Shown: positions 8,170 to 20,227 of the stretch, in pieces
Position numbering within the stretch: the first letter of the stretch is position 1
Layout of the letters: each line of letters opens with the position of its first letter
Source of the DNA: Methylotenera sp.
Lineage (GTDB): Bacteria > Pseudomonadota > Gammaproteobacteria > Burkholderiales > Methylophilaceae
Direction: 5' to 3'
NCBI GenBank assembly: GCA_017880905.1
Contig: JADGRO010000032.1
Coordinates: 1 to 64,000, forward strand
Length of the DNA: 64,000 nucleotides
The notes under the pieces: generated by a model
The model's database searches: none
What the model was told of the DNA's origin: nothing
What the model saw: only the letters and a program-made list of their open reading frames with translations
Position numbers and translations under genes: made by a program

Positions 8170-9267
8170 ATGGCATTTACCGTTAACGACCATTTAATGA
8201 TGACACGTGCTTTGCAGCTGGCAGAGCAAGGTTTATACAGCACCATGCCGAATCCGCGTGTGGGTTGTGTGATAGCGAGAGATGACAAAATCGTAGGCGA
8301 AGGCGCACACTTAAAAGCAGGTGAGTCACATGCAGAAGTATTTGCACTTAAGCAAGCAGGCGCGCAGGCCAAAGGCGCAACCGCTTATATAACGCTAGAG
8401 CCATGCAGCCATACAGGCCGCACCCCGCCTTGTGTTGAGACATTGGTAAGTGCTGGTATCAGCAAAGTCATAGCCGCGATGCAAGACCCAAACCCACAAG
8501 TCTCAGGTAGTGGTTTAGCGCATTTACAATCTCACAATATTGAAGTTGCAATGGGTTTAATGGAAAACCAAGCACGTGCACTTAACCTCGGTTTTATTTC
8601 GCGCATGACACGTCAATTACCTTTTGTTCGCTGCAAAATCGCTGCCAGCTTAGATGGTAAAACCGCACTTAAAAACGGCGCAAGTCAATGGATTACCAGT
8701 GAAGCGGCGAGGTTGGATGTGCAACATTGGCGCGCCCGGTCTTGTGCTATTTTGACAGGCGCAGGCACTGTGCAGGCTGATGACCCGGGCATGACGGTGC
8801 GGGAGCTACAAGTTAATCGCCAACCATTGAAGGTGATTGTGGATAGCCAATTGCAAATATCACTCAAAGCAAAAATTTTGCAAAATGGCAATGCGCTGGT
8901 CGCTTTTTCACAAACAAATAAGAAAAAAGAAGCCAAACTGTTAGCAACAGGAGCGGAGCTACTTTGTATTCCAAATAATGATGGAAAAGTGTGCTTAAAA
9001 ACGCTGTTAAGCCACATGGCAAGCCGTGAAATCAATGAAGTGCTGGTGGAAGGCGGCGAAGGCTTAAATGGCGCGCTGCTGGCGCAAAATATGATTGACG
9101 AGTTATTGATTTATTACGCGCCCAAACTGATGGGTGGCGCAGCTAAAGATATGTTTGCTATGCCAGAATTTACTAGCATGAATCAAGCGATCGCGCTGGA
9201 AGTTCTTGATGTTCGCCAAATCGGCGCCGATATTCGACTGCGTGCTAAATTGCATCAAACTTTATGA
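8170..9267 (+). CDS. ribD: Bifunctional riboflavin biosynthesis deaminase/reductase RibD
   Basis: RibD carries out two steps of riboflavin synthesis: deamination of the pyrimidine intermediate and NADPH-dependent reduction of its ribosyl chain. The 365-residue protein has an N-terminal deaminase domain with the zinc site HAE (54-56), PCSHTGRTPPC (Cys79, Cys88), and a reductase domain from about 150 to the end, with the segments CKIAASLDGKTA, LTGAGTVQADDP and EVLVEGGEGLNGALL. The length and both domains are complete. It starts 6 bp after nrdR and its TGA overlaps the ATG of tatD, so translation is probably coupled. The remaining rib genes are not in the window. Confidence 0.95.
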   Translation: MAFTVNDHLMMTRALQLAEQGLYSTMPNPRVGCVIARDDKIVGEGAHLKAGESHAEVFALKQAGAQAKGATAYITLEPCSHTGRTPPCVETLVSAGISKVIAAMQDPNPQVSGSGLAHLQSHNIEVAMGLMENQARALNLGFISRMTRQLPFVRCKIAASLDGKTALKNGASQWITSEAARLDVQHWRARSCAILTGAGTVQADDPGMTVRELQVNRQPLKVIVDSQLQISLKAKILQNGNALVAFSQTNKKKEAKLLATGAELLCIPNNDGKVCLKTLLSHMASREINEVLVEGGEGLNGALLAQNMIDELLIYYAPKLMGGAAKDMFAMPEFTSMNQAIALEVLDVRQIGADIRLRAKLHQTL

Positions 9268-10079
9268 TGTTAATTGATACACACTGTCATTTGGATGCCG
9301 CTGAGTTTGATGCGGATCGTGATATGGTTGCCAATCTAGCCAAGCAAACAGGCGTGGGCGTCATAGTCGTGCCATCCGTAGAGCCCAATAATTTTCAACA
9401 AGTGATTGATTTATCGGTTCAACACCCGCATTGTTGCTATGCCTTAGGCTTGCATCCTATGTATGTTGATGTTGCTAGCCCCAGCGATATTAAGCGGCTT
9501 CACGCGCTTATTCAACAGCAGCTTTCAACGGATAATAAGCTAATTGCTGTCGGCGAAATAGGCTTGGACTTTTTCGTGACGCAGCAAAATAGAGAAACAC
9601 AGGAATATTTTTTTACTGAACAGCTCAAAATTGCCAATGAGTTTAATTTACCAGTAATTTTGCATGTGCGCCGTGCGATAGATGAGATTTTGAAGCATTT
9701 GCGTCGCTATAAAGTTACCGGCGGCATCGCACATGCCTTTAATGGTAGCAGGCAACAAGCGGATGAATTTATCAAGCTTGGCTTTAAATTAGGTTTTGGC
9801 GGCGCCATGACTTACCCGCGTGCGCTCAAAATTCGTGAATTAGCTAAAACTTTGCCACTCGAATCCATCGTGCTAGAAACGGATGCTCCGGATATTCCGC
9901 CACAATGGATTGGAACTAAGGCAAGAAACAGTCCCGCAGAGCTAATGAAAATAGCTGAAATATTAGCCGATTTGAGGGGCATTCATGTTGCGCAAATCAT
10001 TGAAAATACAAGCAAAAATGCTAAGCAAATTTTGCCTAATTTAGCCACTTTATGCACACGACTTGAAGTGTTACATTAA
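9264..10079 (+). CDS. TatD-family metal-dependent hydrolase
   Basis: This 271-residue TIM-barrel protein starts (M)MLIDTHCHLD with metal ligands His7 and His9. It also has GEIGLDF, ILHVRRA, HAFNGS and ETDAPDIPP, the standard TatD motif series. Members are Mg-dependent 3'-5' exonucleases or, in some cases, D-aminoacyl-tRNA deacylases; this member's substrate is unknown. The start overlaps the ribD stop (ATGATG at 9264-9269), so either ATG may be used. It closes the glyA-nrdR-ribD-tatD run and is followed by a roughly 300 bp AT-rich spacer. Confidence 0.88.
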   Translation: MMLIDTHCHLDAAEFDADRDMVANLAKQTGVGVIVVPSVEPNNFQQVIDLSVQHPHCCYALGLHPMYVDVASPSDIKRLHALIQQQLSTDNKLIAVGEIGLDFFVTQQNRETQEYFFTEQLKIANEFNLPVILHVRRAIDEILKHLRRYKVTGGIAHAFNGSRQQADEFIKLGFKLGFGGAMTYPRALKIRELAKTLPLESIVLETDAPDIPPQWIGTKARNSPAELMKIAEILADLRGIHVAQIIENTSKNAKQILPNLATLCTRLEVLH

Positions 10080-10377
10080 CATGTATAAAAAATCCTTATG
10101 AAACCAATGGCATACTGTAAGTTATTGATTTATATAATAAAAAAAGTAGATTAAAAAATGAACTTTTTGAAAAAACCCTTATAAATTGCTACGTTACGTT
10201 TTTAAGACTGTGTAATCCACAAAGTTATCCACAGATTTTGTGGATGGAAAAACGCAAAAAATAAAACGTAAAAAAATGCAAGCTTTTTATTAAAATTATT
10301 TATACCGTTTTTTAATATTTGACTGGTAATTTAAAAGAAAAAAATATAAGGATAAGCAGGCTAAAAATTAACCCAAT
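10080..10377. other. AT-rich spacer with DnaA-box-like sites and a dyad
   Basis: The 298-bp gap between tatD and mtnA has no reading frame that I can support. It contains TAATCCACA at 10213-10221 and a perfect DnaA-box sequence TTATCCACA at 10225-10233. ATCCACA-GATTT-TGTGGAT (10227-10245) forms a perfect seven-base inverted repeat. Long A and T runs flank the cluster. It must also carry the promoter of mtnA, which I could not place with confidence. Confidence 0.45.
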
Positions 10378-11436
10378 ATGAAGGTAGCCGAAAAACATTT
10401 TCGCACCATTTGGCCAGATGTGCGCTGCAAGTTTGTCGAGATAATCGATCAAACCAAGTTGCCCTTTACGTTTGAAGTTGTGCGAATTAATAACCTAGAA
10501 CAAATGGTGAGCGCGATTAAAACTATGCAAGTGCGGGGGGCACCGCTTATAGGCGCGGCAGCGGCGTATGGTATGGCGTTGGCGATGCTGCAAGATGATT
10601 CGGATGATTATGTGCAACAGATAGGCCAGGAGCTAATGTCCACGAGGCCTACAGCGGTGAATCTACAATGGGCTGTTAACCGTATGCAAACACGTTTATT
10701 AGCCGTTAAAACATTACGCAATTTAACGGCTTGGCGCGAGGCGGCTGCAATTGCTGAAGAAGATGTGACGCAGAACCAAGCCATTGGTCAGCATGGTTTT
10801 GAATTAATAAAAAAATTATACAAAAATAAAACGTTCAACATTTTGACGCATTGCAACGCTGGCTGGCTGGCCACTGTCGATTTTGGCACTGCGCTAGCAC
10901 CTATTTATACTGCACACGATGCGGGCCTAGATATTCATGTTTGGGTAGGTGAGACACGACCGCGCAATCAAGGCGCTAACTTAACTGCATGGGAGTTAAC
11001 GCAGCACGGTGTACCGCATACTGTGATTACCGATAACGCAGGCGGGCACTTGATGCAGCAGGGCAAGGTAGATATGGTGTTGGTGGGGGCAGATCGCGTG
11101 ACGTCAAAAGGTGATGTGTGCAACAAAATCGGCACTTATTTAAAAGCACTATCGGCATTTGATAATAATATTCCCTTTTATGCGGCCGTGCCCAGTCCAA
11201 CCATAGATCGGACAATCTCGAATGCCAGAGAAATTGAAATTGAGCACCGACATAGCGACGAAGTTGCCTTTATGCAAGGTTTAGCTGAAAATAACAAAGA
11301 GCAGAAAATACGTGTTATTCCAGCAGATTCAAAAGCGGCTAACCCTGCGTTTGACGTAACTCCCGCAAGATTGGTAACCGGCATTGTAACCGAGCAGGGC
11401 GTGTTTGAGCCGCAGCACTTGCTGACACTGATTTAG
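10378..11436 (+). CDS. mtnA: S-methyl-5-thioribose-1-phosphate isomerase
   Basis: MtnA converts the aldose 5-methylthioribose-1-phosphate to the ketose, and also accepts 5-deoxyribose-1-phosphate. The protein is 352 residues with the substrate loop VRGAPLIGAAAAYG, the catalytic cysteine in THCNAGW (Cys159) and the catalytic aspartate in VGADRV (Asp239); all are intact. The start is ATG 10378, preceded by a weak purine-rich stretch. The stop is 23 bp before a Tat-exported hydrolase gene, and a class II aldolase follows. No mtnB/C/D-type methionine salvage genes are nearby, so the context favours the DHAP shunt for by-products of SAM enzymes. Confidence 0.93.
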   Translation: MKVAEKHFRTIWPDVRCKFVEIIDQTKLPFTFEVVRINNLEQMVSAIKTMQVRGAPLIGAAAAYGMALAMLQDDSDDYVQQIGQELMSTRPTAVNLQWAVNRMQTRLLAVKTLRNLTAWREAAAIAEEDVTQNQAIGQHGFELIKKLYKNKTFNILTHCNAGWLATVDFGTALAPIYTAHDAGLDIHVWVGETRPRNQGANLTAWELTQHGVPHTVITDNAGGHLMQQGKVDMVLVGADRVTSKGDVCNKIGTYLKALSAFDNNIPFYAAVPSPTIDRTISNAREIEIEHRHSDEVAFMQGLAENNKEQKIRVIPADSKAANPAFDVTPARLVTGIVTEQGVFEPQHLLTLI

Positions 11437-11459
11437 CAACTTTATAAAAGGTACATGAA

Positions 11460-13067
11460 ATGAAAGAAAAATTAAACATCGGCCGCAGAAATTTTTTAGC
11501 TGTTTCCGCATCAACAGCACTTGCAACGCTATTTTTAAGCGTTAAAGACGCCATTGCTAAAGAATCAGAAGCAAATAAAGCAGTTACTGCTAACGCGCGT
11601 CTTGGCATCAATTTAGCCGGTATAGTGGATTGGAGTACCGAACAGCCTTTTGTAGATTTTTTTCATATGTCACGAGACTGGGTGAGTCAGCCTAAAAAAG
11701 GCGCTTGGGGCACAGGCCCTAAGTTGACGTTAGATGAAAATGGCTGGATTAAAAAATTAGAAAAGGGTTGTTACGCAACTAGGATCGTTTGCTCCTTAGA
11801 GGACAATCAATACCCAAGCGGGGATTATGTCATTCTTTATGATGGAGAAGGAGAGATAGCTCCGACTAACGGATTCATAAAAGAGAATAAAGCAGGCCGA
11901 ATGGTGCTCAAGGTTGATGCGGCAAGAGGTTCTTTTTTTATCAACATTAATAAAACCAACCCGCAAAACTATATTCGAAATATTAGAGTAATCTTGCCAG
12001 GCTATGAGGCATCCTACCAGAAAAATCCGTGGCATCCAGATTTTCTGAAACGTTGGTCTGGCATAGCCTGTTTGCGGTTTATGGATTTTATGAAAACCAA
12101 TAACTCAACCCAAATTAAATGGGATGATAGGCCTAAAGTTAGTGATGCCAGCTATACCAGTAAAGGTGTTCCGCTCGAGTTGATGGTAGATTTAGCCAAT
12201 CGCTTAAACACGGATGCATGGTTTTGTATGCCGCATCAGGCTGATGATGACTACGTCAAGCAGTTTGCACTTTATGTAAAGCAAAACCTTAAACCTGAAT
12301 TACGCGCTTGGGTGGAATATTCTAACGAAGTTTGGAATGGTGCCTTTAAGCAAAACGACTATGCAGCTAAGGCAGGACAGCTTCTAAAGTTTGCAGAAAA
12401 GCCTTGGGAGGCAGCATGGAAATTTAATGCTTACCGCTCAGTGCAAATATTCAATATTTGGACCCAGGTTTATGGTGACCATAACCAGTTTATAAGAGTT
12501 TTGGCATCTCAAGCGGATAACGATTATATTTCAGATCAAATATTAAGTTTTCAAGATGCCGCCACTAATGCCGATGTGCTGGCTATAGCGCCCTATGTTG
12601 CGCTTAGTGTTCCACCCGAAGCCAAAGATGGCATTACCGAAAAAGTAGTCGAAATATGGAGCCTCGATAAGCTATTTGACCATATCAATAAAGTCGCTTT
12701 GCCAGAGTCTGCAAAATCGATTAAAAATAGTAAAAGAGTGGCAGATAAATACGGGCTTAAACTGGTTGCGTATGAGGCGGGTCAGCATCTGGTGGGAATA
12801 ACAGGCGCCGAAAATAATGAAAAGCTAACTAAATTGTTTCTTCAGGCCAATGCAGATGTGCGAATGGGCGAGATTTATGCAAAAAATCTGGCTACGTGGA
12901 CACAGCTTGGCGGTGATTTAATTTGTAGCTTTAATAGTGTATCGCGTTGGTCTAAATGGGGTAGCTGGGGTTTATTAAGGAGCTATAGTGACTTGCCTGC
13001 AAATTCGCCCAAGTTTATGGCCACTATAAAATGGGCAATTTCGCGCGGCCAAAAAATGACCATGTAA
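11460..13067 (+). CDS. Tat-exported glycoside hydrolase-like protein
   Basis: The 535-residue precursor starts with a twin-arginine signal (NIGRRNFLAVS, then a hydrophobic stretch ending AIA at about 33). The mature part looks like a clan GH-A type barrel: the proposed acid/base lies in EYSNEVWN (Glu290) and the nucleophile in VAYEAGQH (Glu439). Aromatic segments such as WGTGPKLTLDENGW and DAWFCMPHQADDDY precede them. I recognise relatives annotated as cellulose-binding or hypothetical proteins, not a numbered GH family. The gene lies 23 bp after mtnA and 11 bp before the aldolase, as if in one operon, which is odd for an exported enzyme. The substrate is unknown. Confidence 0.65.
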   Translation: MKEKLNIGRRNFLAVSASTALATLFLSVKDAIAKESEANKAVTANARLGINLAGIVDWSTEQPFVDFFHMSRDWVSQPKKGAWGTGPKLTLDENGWIKKLEKGCYATRIVCSLEDNQYPSGDYVILYDGEGEIAPTNGFIKENKAGRMVLKVDAARGSFFININKTNPQNYIRNIRVILPGYEASYQKNPWHPDFLKRWSGIACLRFMDFMKTNNSTQIKWDDRPKVSDASYTSKGVPLELMVDLANRLNTDAWFCMPHQADDDYVKQFALYVKQNLKPELRAWVEYSNEVWNGAFKQNDYAAKAGQLLKFAEKPWEAAWKFNAYRSVQIFNIWTQVYGDHNQFIRVLASQADNDYISDQILSFQDAATNADVLAIAPYVALSVPPEAKDGITEKVVEIWSLDKLFDHINKVALPESAKSIKNSKRVADKYGLKLVAYEAGQHLVGITGAENNEKLTKLFLQANADVRMGEIYAKNLATWTQLGGDLICSFNSVSRWSKWGSWGLLRSYSDLPANSPKFMATIKWAISRGQKMTM

Positions 13068-13078
13068 CGAGTAAAGAA

Positions 13079-13723
13079 ATGCAAAATCAATTATTGAAAA
13101 TTACCCAGAAACTCGCCGAACTTGGTTTAAATAAAGGTACTTCAGGTAATTGCAGCGTTCGTTTCGGCGATGGTTTTTTAGTCACCCCATCTGGCATGAG
13201 CATGGAAGAAATGACCGCAAATAGCATGGTGCAAATGCAGTTTGATGGTAGTTTCGAGCAAAGCAAAAAACCTTCTAGCGAATGGCGTTTTCATCGTGAT
13301 ATTCTACAAAGCCGCATAGAAATTAACGCGGTTGTTCACACGCACAGCATGTTCGCCACTACGCTGGCGTGCTTACACAAAGTCATTCCGCCATTTCATT
13401 ATATGATAGCCGTCACAGGTGGCGATAGTATCCGCTGTGCGCCTTATGCGCTATTTGGCTCGCAAGCCTTGTCTGATAATGCCTTACAAGCTTTAACTGA
13501 CCGCAAAGCTTGCCTGTTGGCTAATCACGGTATGATAGCGCTAGGTTACGATTTAGATGATGCGCTAGCTGTGACGATAGAAGTAGAAAACCTGTGCGAG
13601 CAATATTGGCGAATCCTTCAAATTACTCAGGGGCAAATCAACCCAAACCCGCCATTACTTACGGAGGCCGAGATGCGCGAGGTATTTCAGCAGTTTAAGG
13701 GTTACGGTAGGTGGGCGATTTAA
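13079..13723 (+). CDS. Class II aldolase, probable 5-methylthioribulose/5-deoxyribulose-1-phosphate aldolase
   Basis: The 214-residue zinc aldolase is of the fuculose-phosphate aldolase/adducin fold. Visible active-site residues are Glu68 in SEWRFH, His87 and His89 in VVHTHS and His150 in LLANHGM, with the phosphate-binding GTSGNCS and TPSG loops. I chose ATG 13079, which gives the standard family length; an in-frame ATG at 13031 would start inside the preceding gene. Together with mtnA upstream, the likely reaction is cleavage to dihydroxyacetone phosphate and a small aldehyde (the DHAP shunt described in Rhodospirillum and E. coli). L-fuculose-phosphate aldolase is the alternative, but no fucose genes are present. 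Confidence 0.75.
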   Translation: MQNQLLKITQKLAELGLNKGTSGNCSVRFGDGFLVTPSGMSMEEMTANSMVQMQFDGSFEQSKKPSSEWRFHRDILQSRIEINAVVHTHSMFATTLACLHKVIPPFHYMIAVTGGDSIRCAPYALFGSQALSDNALQALTDRKACLLANHGMIALGYDLDDALAVTIEVENLCEQYWRILQITQGQINPNPPLLTEAEMREVFQQFKGYGRWAI

Positions 13724-14280
13724 TTATCAGGGGCAAAACCTAATCCAACAACTATCAAGTTTTTATCTATTCCAATCAATTTAGCCTTAATGCTAAAGTC
13801 TGGAGAGTTCATTAAAGCAATCGTTGAACCAATCTTATTTGGAAAGATAGCTTTATTACCGAAGAATTGGGAGTTTTTCATGTGCTCGGTATTTATAATA
13901 ATATCTGGGAGCAGTACCTCTATTGTTTCGTCAGTAATTTTTATTACACGCCCAGTTTTCCAGTTGATATCAAGCCCTGGAGGCACATTACCATCTGGGA
14001 CTAAAATGCCTGACTTTGAGATACCAAAAGCGGCGTATTCATCACCAAAAGTAGTTGATAGTGCTGGTTTTGACTCATTGATTGCATTTTTTACAATTTC
14101 TTTCAATTCTTCTTTGGTGTAGCCATTGTTTATGATTTTATCTCCAGCAACATAATCGCCTGCAACTTGCATGTTAGTTTGTGGTTTTTCGTTTGATTTT
14201 AAATCGAAGCCGTGCGGAATAGCATAGAGAGAAAATGCCCCAGCTATAACGCCTAAAAGTATCCATATATTGCCAGTCAT
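13720..14280 (-). CDS. Hypothetical membrane-anchored protein
   Basis: The protein is 186 residues. The N-terminus has one membrane segment (IWILLGVIAGAFSLYAI), followed by a linker with QVAGDYVAGDKIINN, a GDYVAGDK motif also seen in proteins with coiled or effector-associated parts, and then KEELKEIVKNAI, which looks helical. The C-terminal two thirds is beta-rich without a motif I know. It overlaps the aldolase end by 4 bp in convergent orientation. Codon use is more AT-rich than the neighbours, which suggests recent gain. The function is unknown. Confidence 0.6.
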   Translation of the reverse strand: MTGNIWILLGVIAGAFSLYAIPHGFDLKSNEKPQTNMQVAGDYVAGDKIINNGYTKEELKEIVKNAINESKPALSTTFGDEYAAFGISKSGILVPDGNVPPGLDINWKTGRVIKITDETIEVLLPDIIINTEHMKNSQFFGNKAIFPNKIGSTIALMNSPDFSIKAKLIGIDKNLIVVGLGFAPDN

Positions 14281-14555
14281 TTTATTACTCCTAAACTCAT
14301 AGCAAAAATATCATAACAATAGTTATAGCAAGTTAGTATATTCTCTTGGCTGTGTTGAAAAGTTAATCTTGGCATACTGTTTTTCTTTTTAATTCATTAA
14401 GTTAAGTCTCATATTGATATTTTCATAGTCAATCGCAAGTACGGACGCAACAATTTGCGATGTGTGTCAAGGCAAATCGAGCAAAAAAGACATGTGATTT
14501 TACTGGTGATTGCATGGCCTTTACGGTAAAATTTCCTTCCGTCTGCAATGAATAA

Positions 14556-18343
<3,788 letters not shown>

Positions 18344-18670
18344 GTGAAAGCACTCACACTCATATTCGTTATTTTAATTGCCTTGCTGCAATACCCGTTG
18401 TGGCTTGGCAAAGGTAGCTGGTTGCGGGTGTGGAATGTGAACCAGCAAATTACCGAGCAAAAAGAAAAAAATGCTGCTGCAAAACAACGTAACGAAACGT
18501 TAAGCGCCGAAGTGCGCGATTTAAAACAAGGTAATGCGGCGATTGAAGAGAGAGCCCGCAGCGAGCTCGGCATGATTAAGCAAGACGAAGTGTTCTATCA
18601 GGTGATTGATCATGCACTACCTGCTAACAAAATGCCTGTAACGCCGACACCCGGTAAAAACAAACCTTAG
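18344..18670 (+). CDS. ftsB: Cell division protein FtsB
   Basis: FtsB is a bitopic inner-membrane protein that forms the FtsQ-FtsB-FtsL complex at the septum. The 108-residue protein has one N-terminal membrane helix (LIFVILIALLQYPLWLG), a coiled coil from about 36 to 75 (ITEQKEKNAAAKQRNETLSAE) and the conserved IEERARSELGMIKQDEVFYQV segment. The start is a GTG touching the eno stop. The last 4 bp overlap the end of ygfZ on the other strand. The eno-ftsB pairing is conserved in gamma- and betaproteobacteria. Confidence 0.93.
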   Translation: MKALTLIFVILIALLQYPLWLGKGSWLRVWNVNQQITEQKEKNAAAKQRNETLSAEVRDLKQGNAAIEERARSELGMIKQDEVFYQVIDHALPANKMPVTPTPGKNKP

Positions 18671-19701
18671 GCTTCAAAAGAATAAGGCAGCGGATTGACG
18701 GATACCAGTGTGTTATTCCAATACACGTTTCCAGTTTGCTGCGCATCAATACGCATTTCAATCAATGCATCAAAACCATTTGAAGTATTTGCAGCGACTC
18801 GGACGACTTGGCCAACTTCGTTTTTGGTTGAATCCACAATCTTGTCACTCGCTTGAGGAGCCTGAATAGAAGCTATTTCAGCCAAATAAGTACGTCGTTT
18901 GACATTGCCTAAATAATGCGTTCTGGCCACAATTTCCTGTCCGGTATAGCAGCCTTTTTTAAAACTGATGCCATTTAAAATATCTAAATTGAGCATCTGT
19001 GGTACGAATTGCTCTTGTGTTTTTAAACTTATATCTGGAATGCCAGCTTGTATCTCCAGCCAATCCCAGCATGGCTTTCCAACCAGTTTGCAGTTTGCTT
19101 TAAGCGCATTCCAAATGGTTGGCGCATTAGTGGTATTCGCAAAAATTTCAAAACGTGTGTTGTTGCCAATACTAGGTAATTTTAAGATTGTGCCATTTTC
19201 TAAAGTAACTAATTCGTAATCTTGGTTAGGAAGTTTTGCAAATACAGGTACTAGCATTGATGCGGATTCTGGGCCATTTATTCCAAACTTGATAATGTCT
19301 TCTGAAACATCTTTAATTTCAACTTTGCTACGTATAACATACATTTTTAGCCGTTTCATGATGGGTTCTAGCAATTCACGGTTGAGCTGTAAATGCAGGT
19401 GGTCATAGTGTGCAAACGCTAGAAATAGCACCAGCATGCGGCCTTTCGGGTTGCAATATGCCGTGTAGTGCGCGTTATTGCCAACTAATAGTTTCACATC
19501 ATTGGTGACTTGGCCTTGCAAAAAATTAACTGCATCTGGGCCAGCAATTTCCAGTAAACCAAGGTGAGATAAATCGCACAGCACGTTGGTTTTGGTGGTG
19601 GCAAGCAATTCTTTGGCGGGCTCACCGAAGTGCATCACGGCGCTGTTTTCTATCACAGCATCTTGCGTCGTTAAACTTGTTTGCCATTCTGTTGCGGTCA
19701 T
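18667..19701 (-). CDS. ygfZ: Folate-binding protein YgfZ (tRNA modification/Fe-S repair)
   Basis: YgfZ is a GcvT-fold, tetrahydrofolate-binding protein that supports the radical SAM enzyme MiaB and Fe-S protein stability. The 344-residue protein carries the family signature KKGCYTGQEIVAR with its conserved cysteine at about residue 240, plus the folate-fold segments LCDLSHLGLLEIAGPDAVNFLQG near the N-terminus and YCNPKGRML. The start ATG is at 19699-19701 and a divergent gene begins only 34 bp away. Convergence with ftsB leaves no room for a terminator. Confidence 0.93.
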   Translation of the reverse strand: MTATEWQTSLTTQDAVIENSAVMHFGEPAKELLATTKTNVLCDLSHLGLLEIAGPDAVNFLQGQVTNDVKLLVGNNAHYTAYCNPKGRMLVLFLAFAHYDHLHLQLNRELLEPIMKRLKMYVIRSKVEIKDVSEDIIKFGINGPESASMLVPVFAKLPNQDYELVTLENGTILKLPSIGNNTRFEIFANTTNAPTIWNALKANCKLVGKPCWDWLEIQAGIPDISLKTQEQFVPQMLNLDILNGISFKKGCYTGQEIVARTHYLGNVKRRTYLAEIASIQAPQASDKIVDSTKNEVGQVVRVAANTSNGFDALIEMRIDAQQTGNVYWNNTLVSVNPLPYSFEA

Positions 19702-19735
19702 GCCAATATTTGCCTTGTTGATTCTAAAAATACCT

Positions 19736-20227
19736 ATGAAGCCAGTCTTATTACAGCCAATTCACATAACACTTAAGCGCTCAAACCTAATATTGGGGCT
19801 ATTAAGCGGCGTCACAATCGTCTGCAGCCTGATTTTACTCACTTTGCCAATAGCGTTCTATATGAGGTTTGTCATGGTTGTGCTCATCATTATATCGACT
19901 TTATATTTTATTTTGCGCGATGTTTTGTTGCTATTACCTTGGTCGTGGCAAATGATTGATATGGATGGCAAAGGACAACTAACAATTACAAACAAACGTG
20001 GACAACAGTTTCAGCCAATACTTGCCGCAAACTCTTTTATCCATGCGACTTGTACGATATTAAATTTCAAAAGACATGGCTTTAGGTTTGCTTTGCCGCC
20101 AGTGATTCTGGTTACAAATAGCGAAAACGAAAATGAATTAAGGCGCTTAAGGGTTTGGCTACGCTGGTTTAAACATGAAGATGTCAATCAAGAAGATTTA
20201 AGCGTACCAGAAGATTTTGCAGCATGA
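19736..20227 (+). CDS. YgfX/CptA-like small membrane protein
   Basis: From ATG 19736 the protein is 163 residues: two adjacent membrane helices (LILGLLSGVTIVCSLILLT and FVMVVLIIISTLYFIL), a beta-rich soluble part with WSWQMIDMDGKGQLTI, and an Arg/Trp-rich end LRRLRVWLRWF. This layout fits the YgfX family, which in Enterobacteria is paired with SdhE. The similarity is of architecture, so the assignment is tentative. The frame is open further upstream but would run into ygfZ on the other strand. It diverges from ygfZ and overlaps mxaL by 40 bp at its 3' end. Confidence 0.6.
   Translation: MKPVLLQPIHITLKRSNLILGLLSGVTIVCSLILLTLPIAFYMRFVMVVLIIISTLYFILRDVLLLLPWSWQMIDMDGKGQLTITNKRGQQFQPILAANSFIHATCTILNFKRHGFRFALPPVILVTNSENENELRRLRVWLRWFKHEDVNQEDLSVPEDFAA

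Noticed and set aside
7866-8372. 168-codon minus-strand frame across nrdR and ribD
   Set aside because: Both plus-strand genes are clear family members; the antisense protein has no recognisable motif.
10100-10120. TGGCATACTGTAAGT near the tatD end as a sigma-54 promoter
   Set aside because: The -12 element reads GT instead of GC and no gene or terminator unit follows at a suitable distance.
10213-10247. Chromosomal replication origin
   Set aside because: Only two good DnaA boxes are present and dnaA, dnaN, gyrB, rpmH or parAB are absent; a regulatory or titration site is more modest and fits better.
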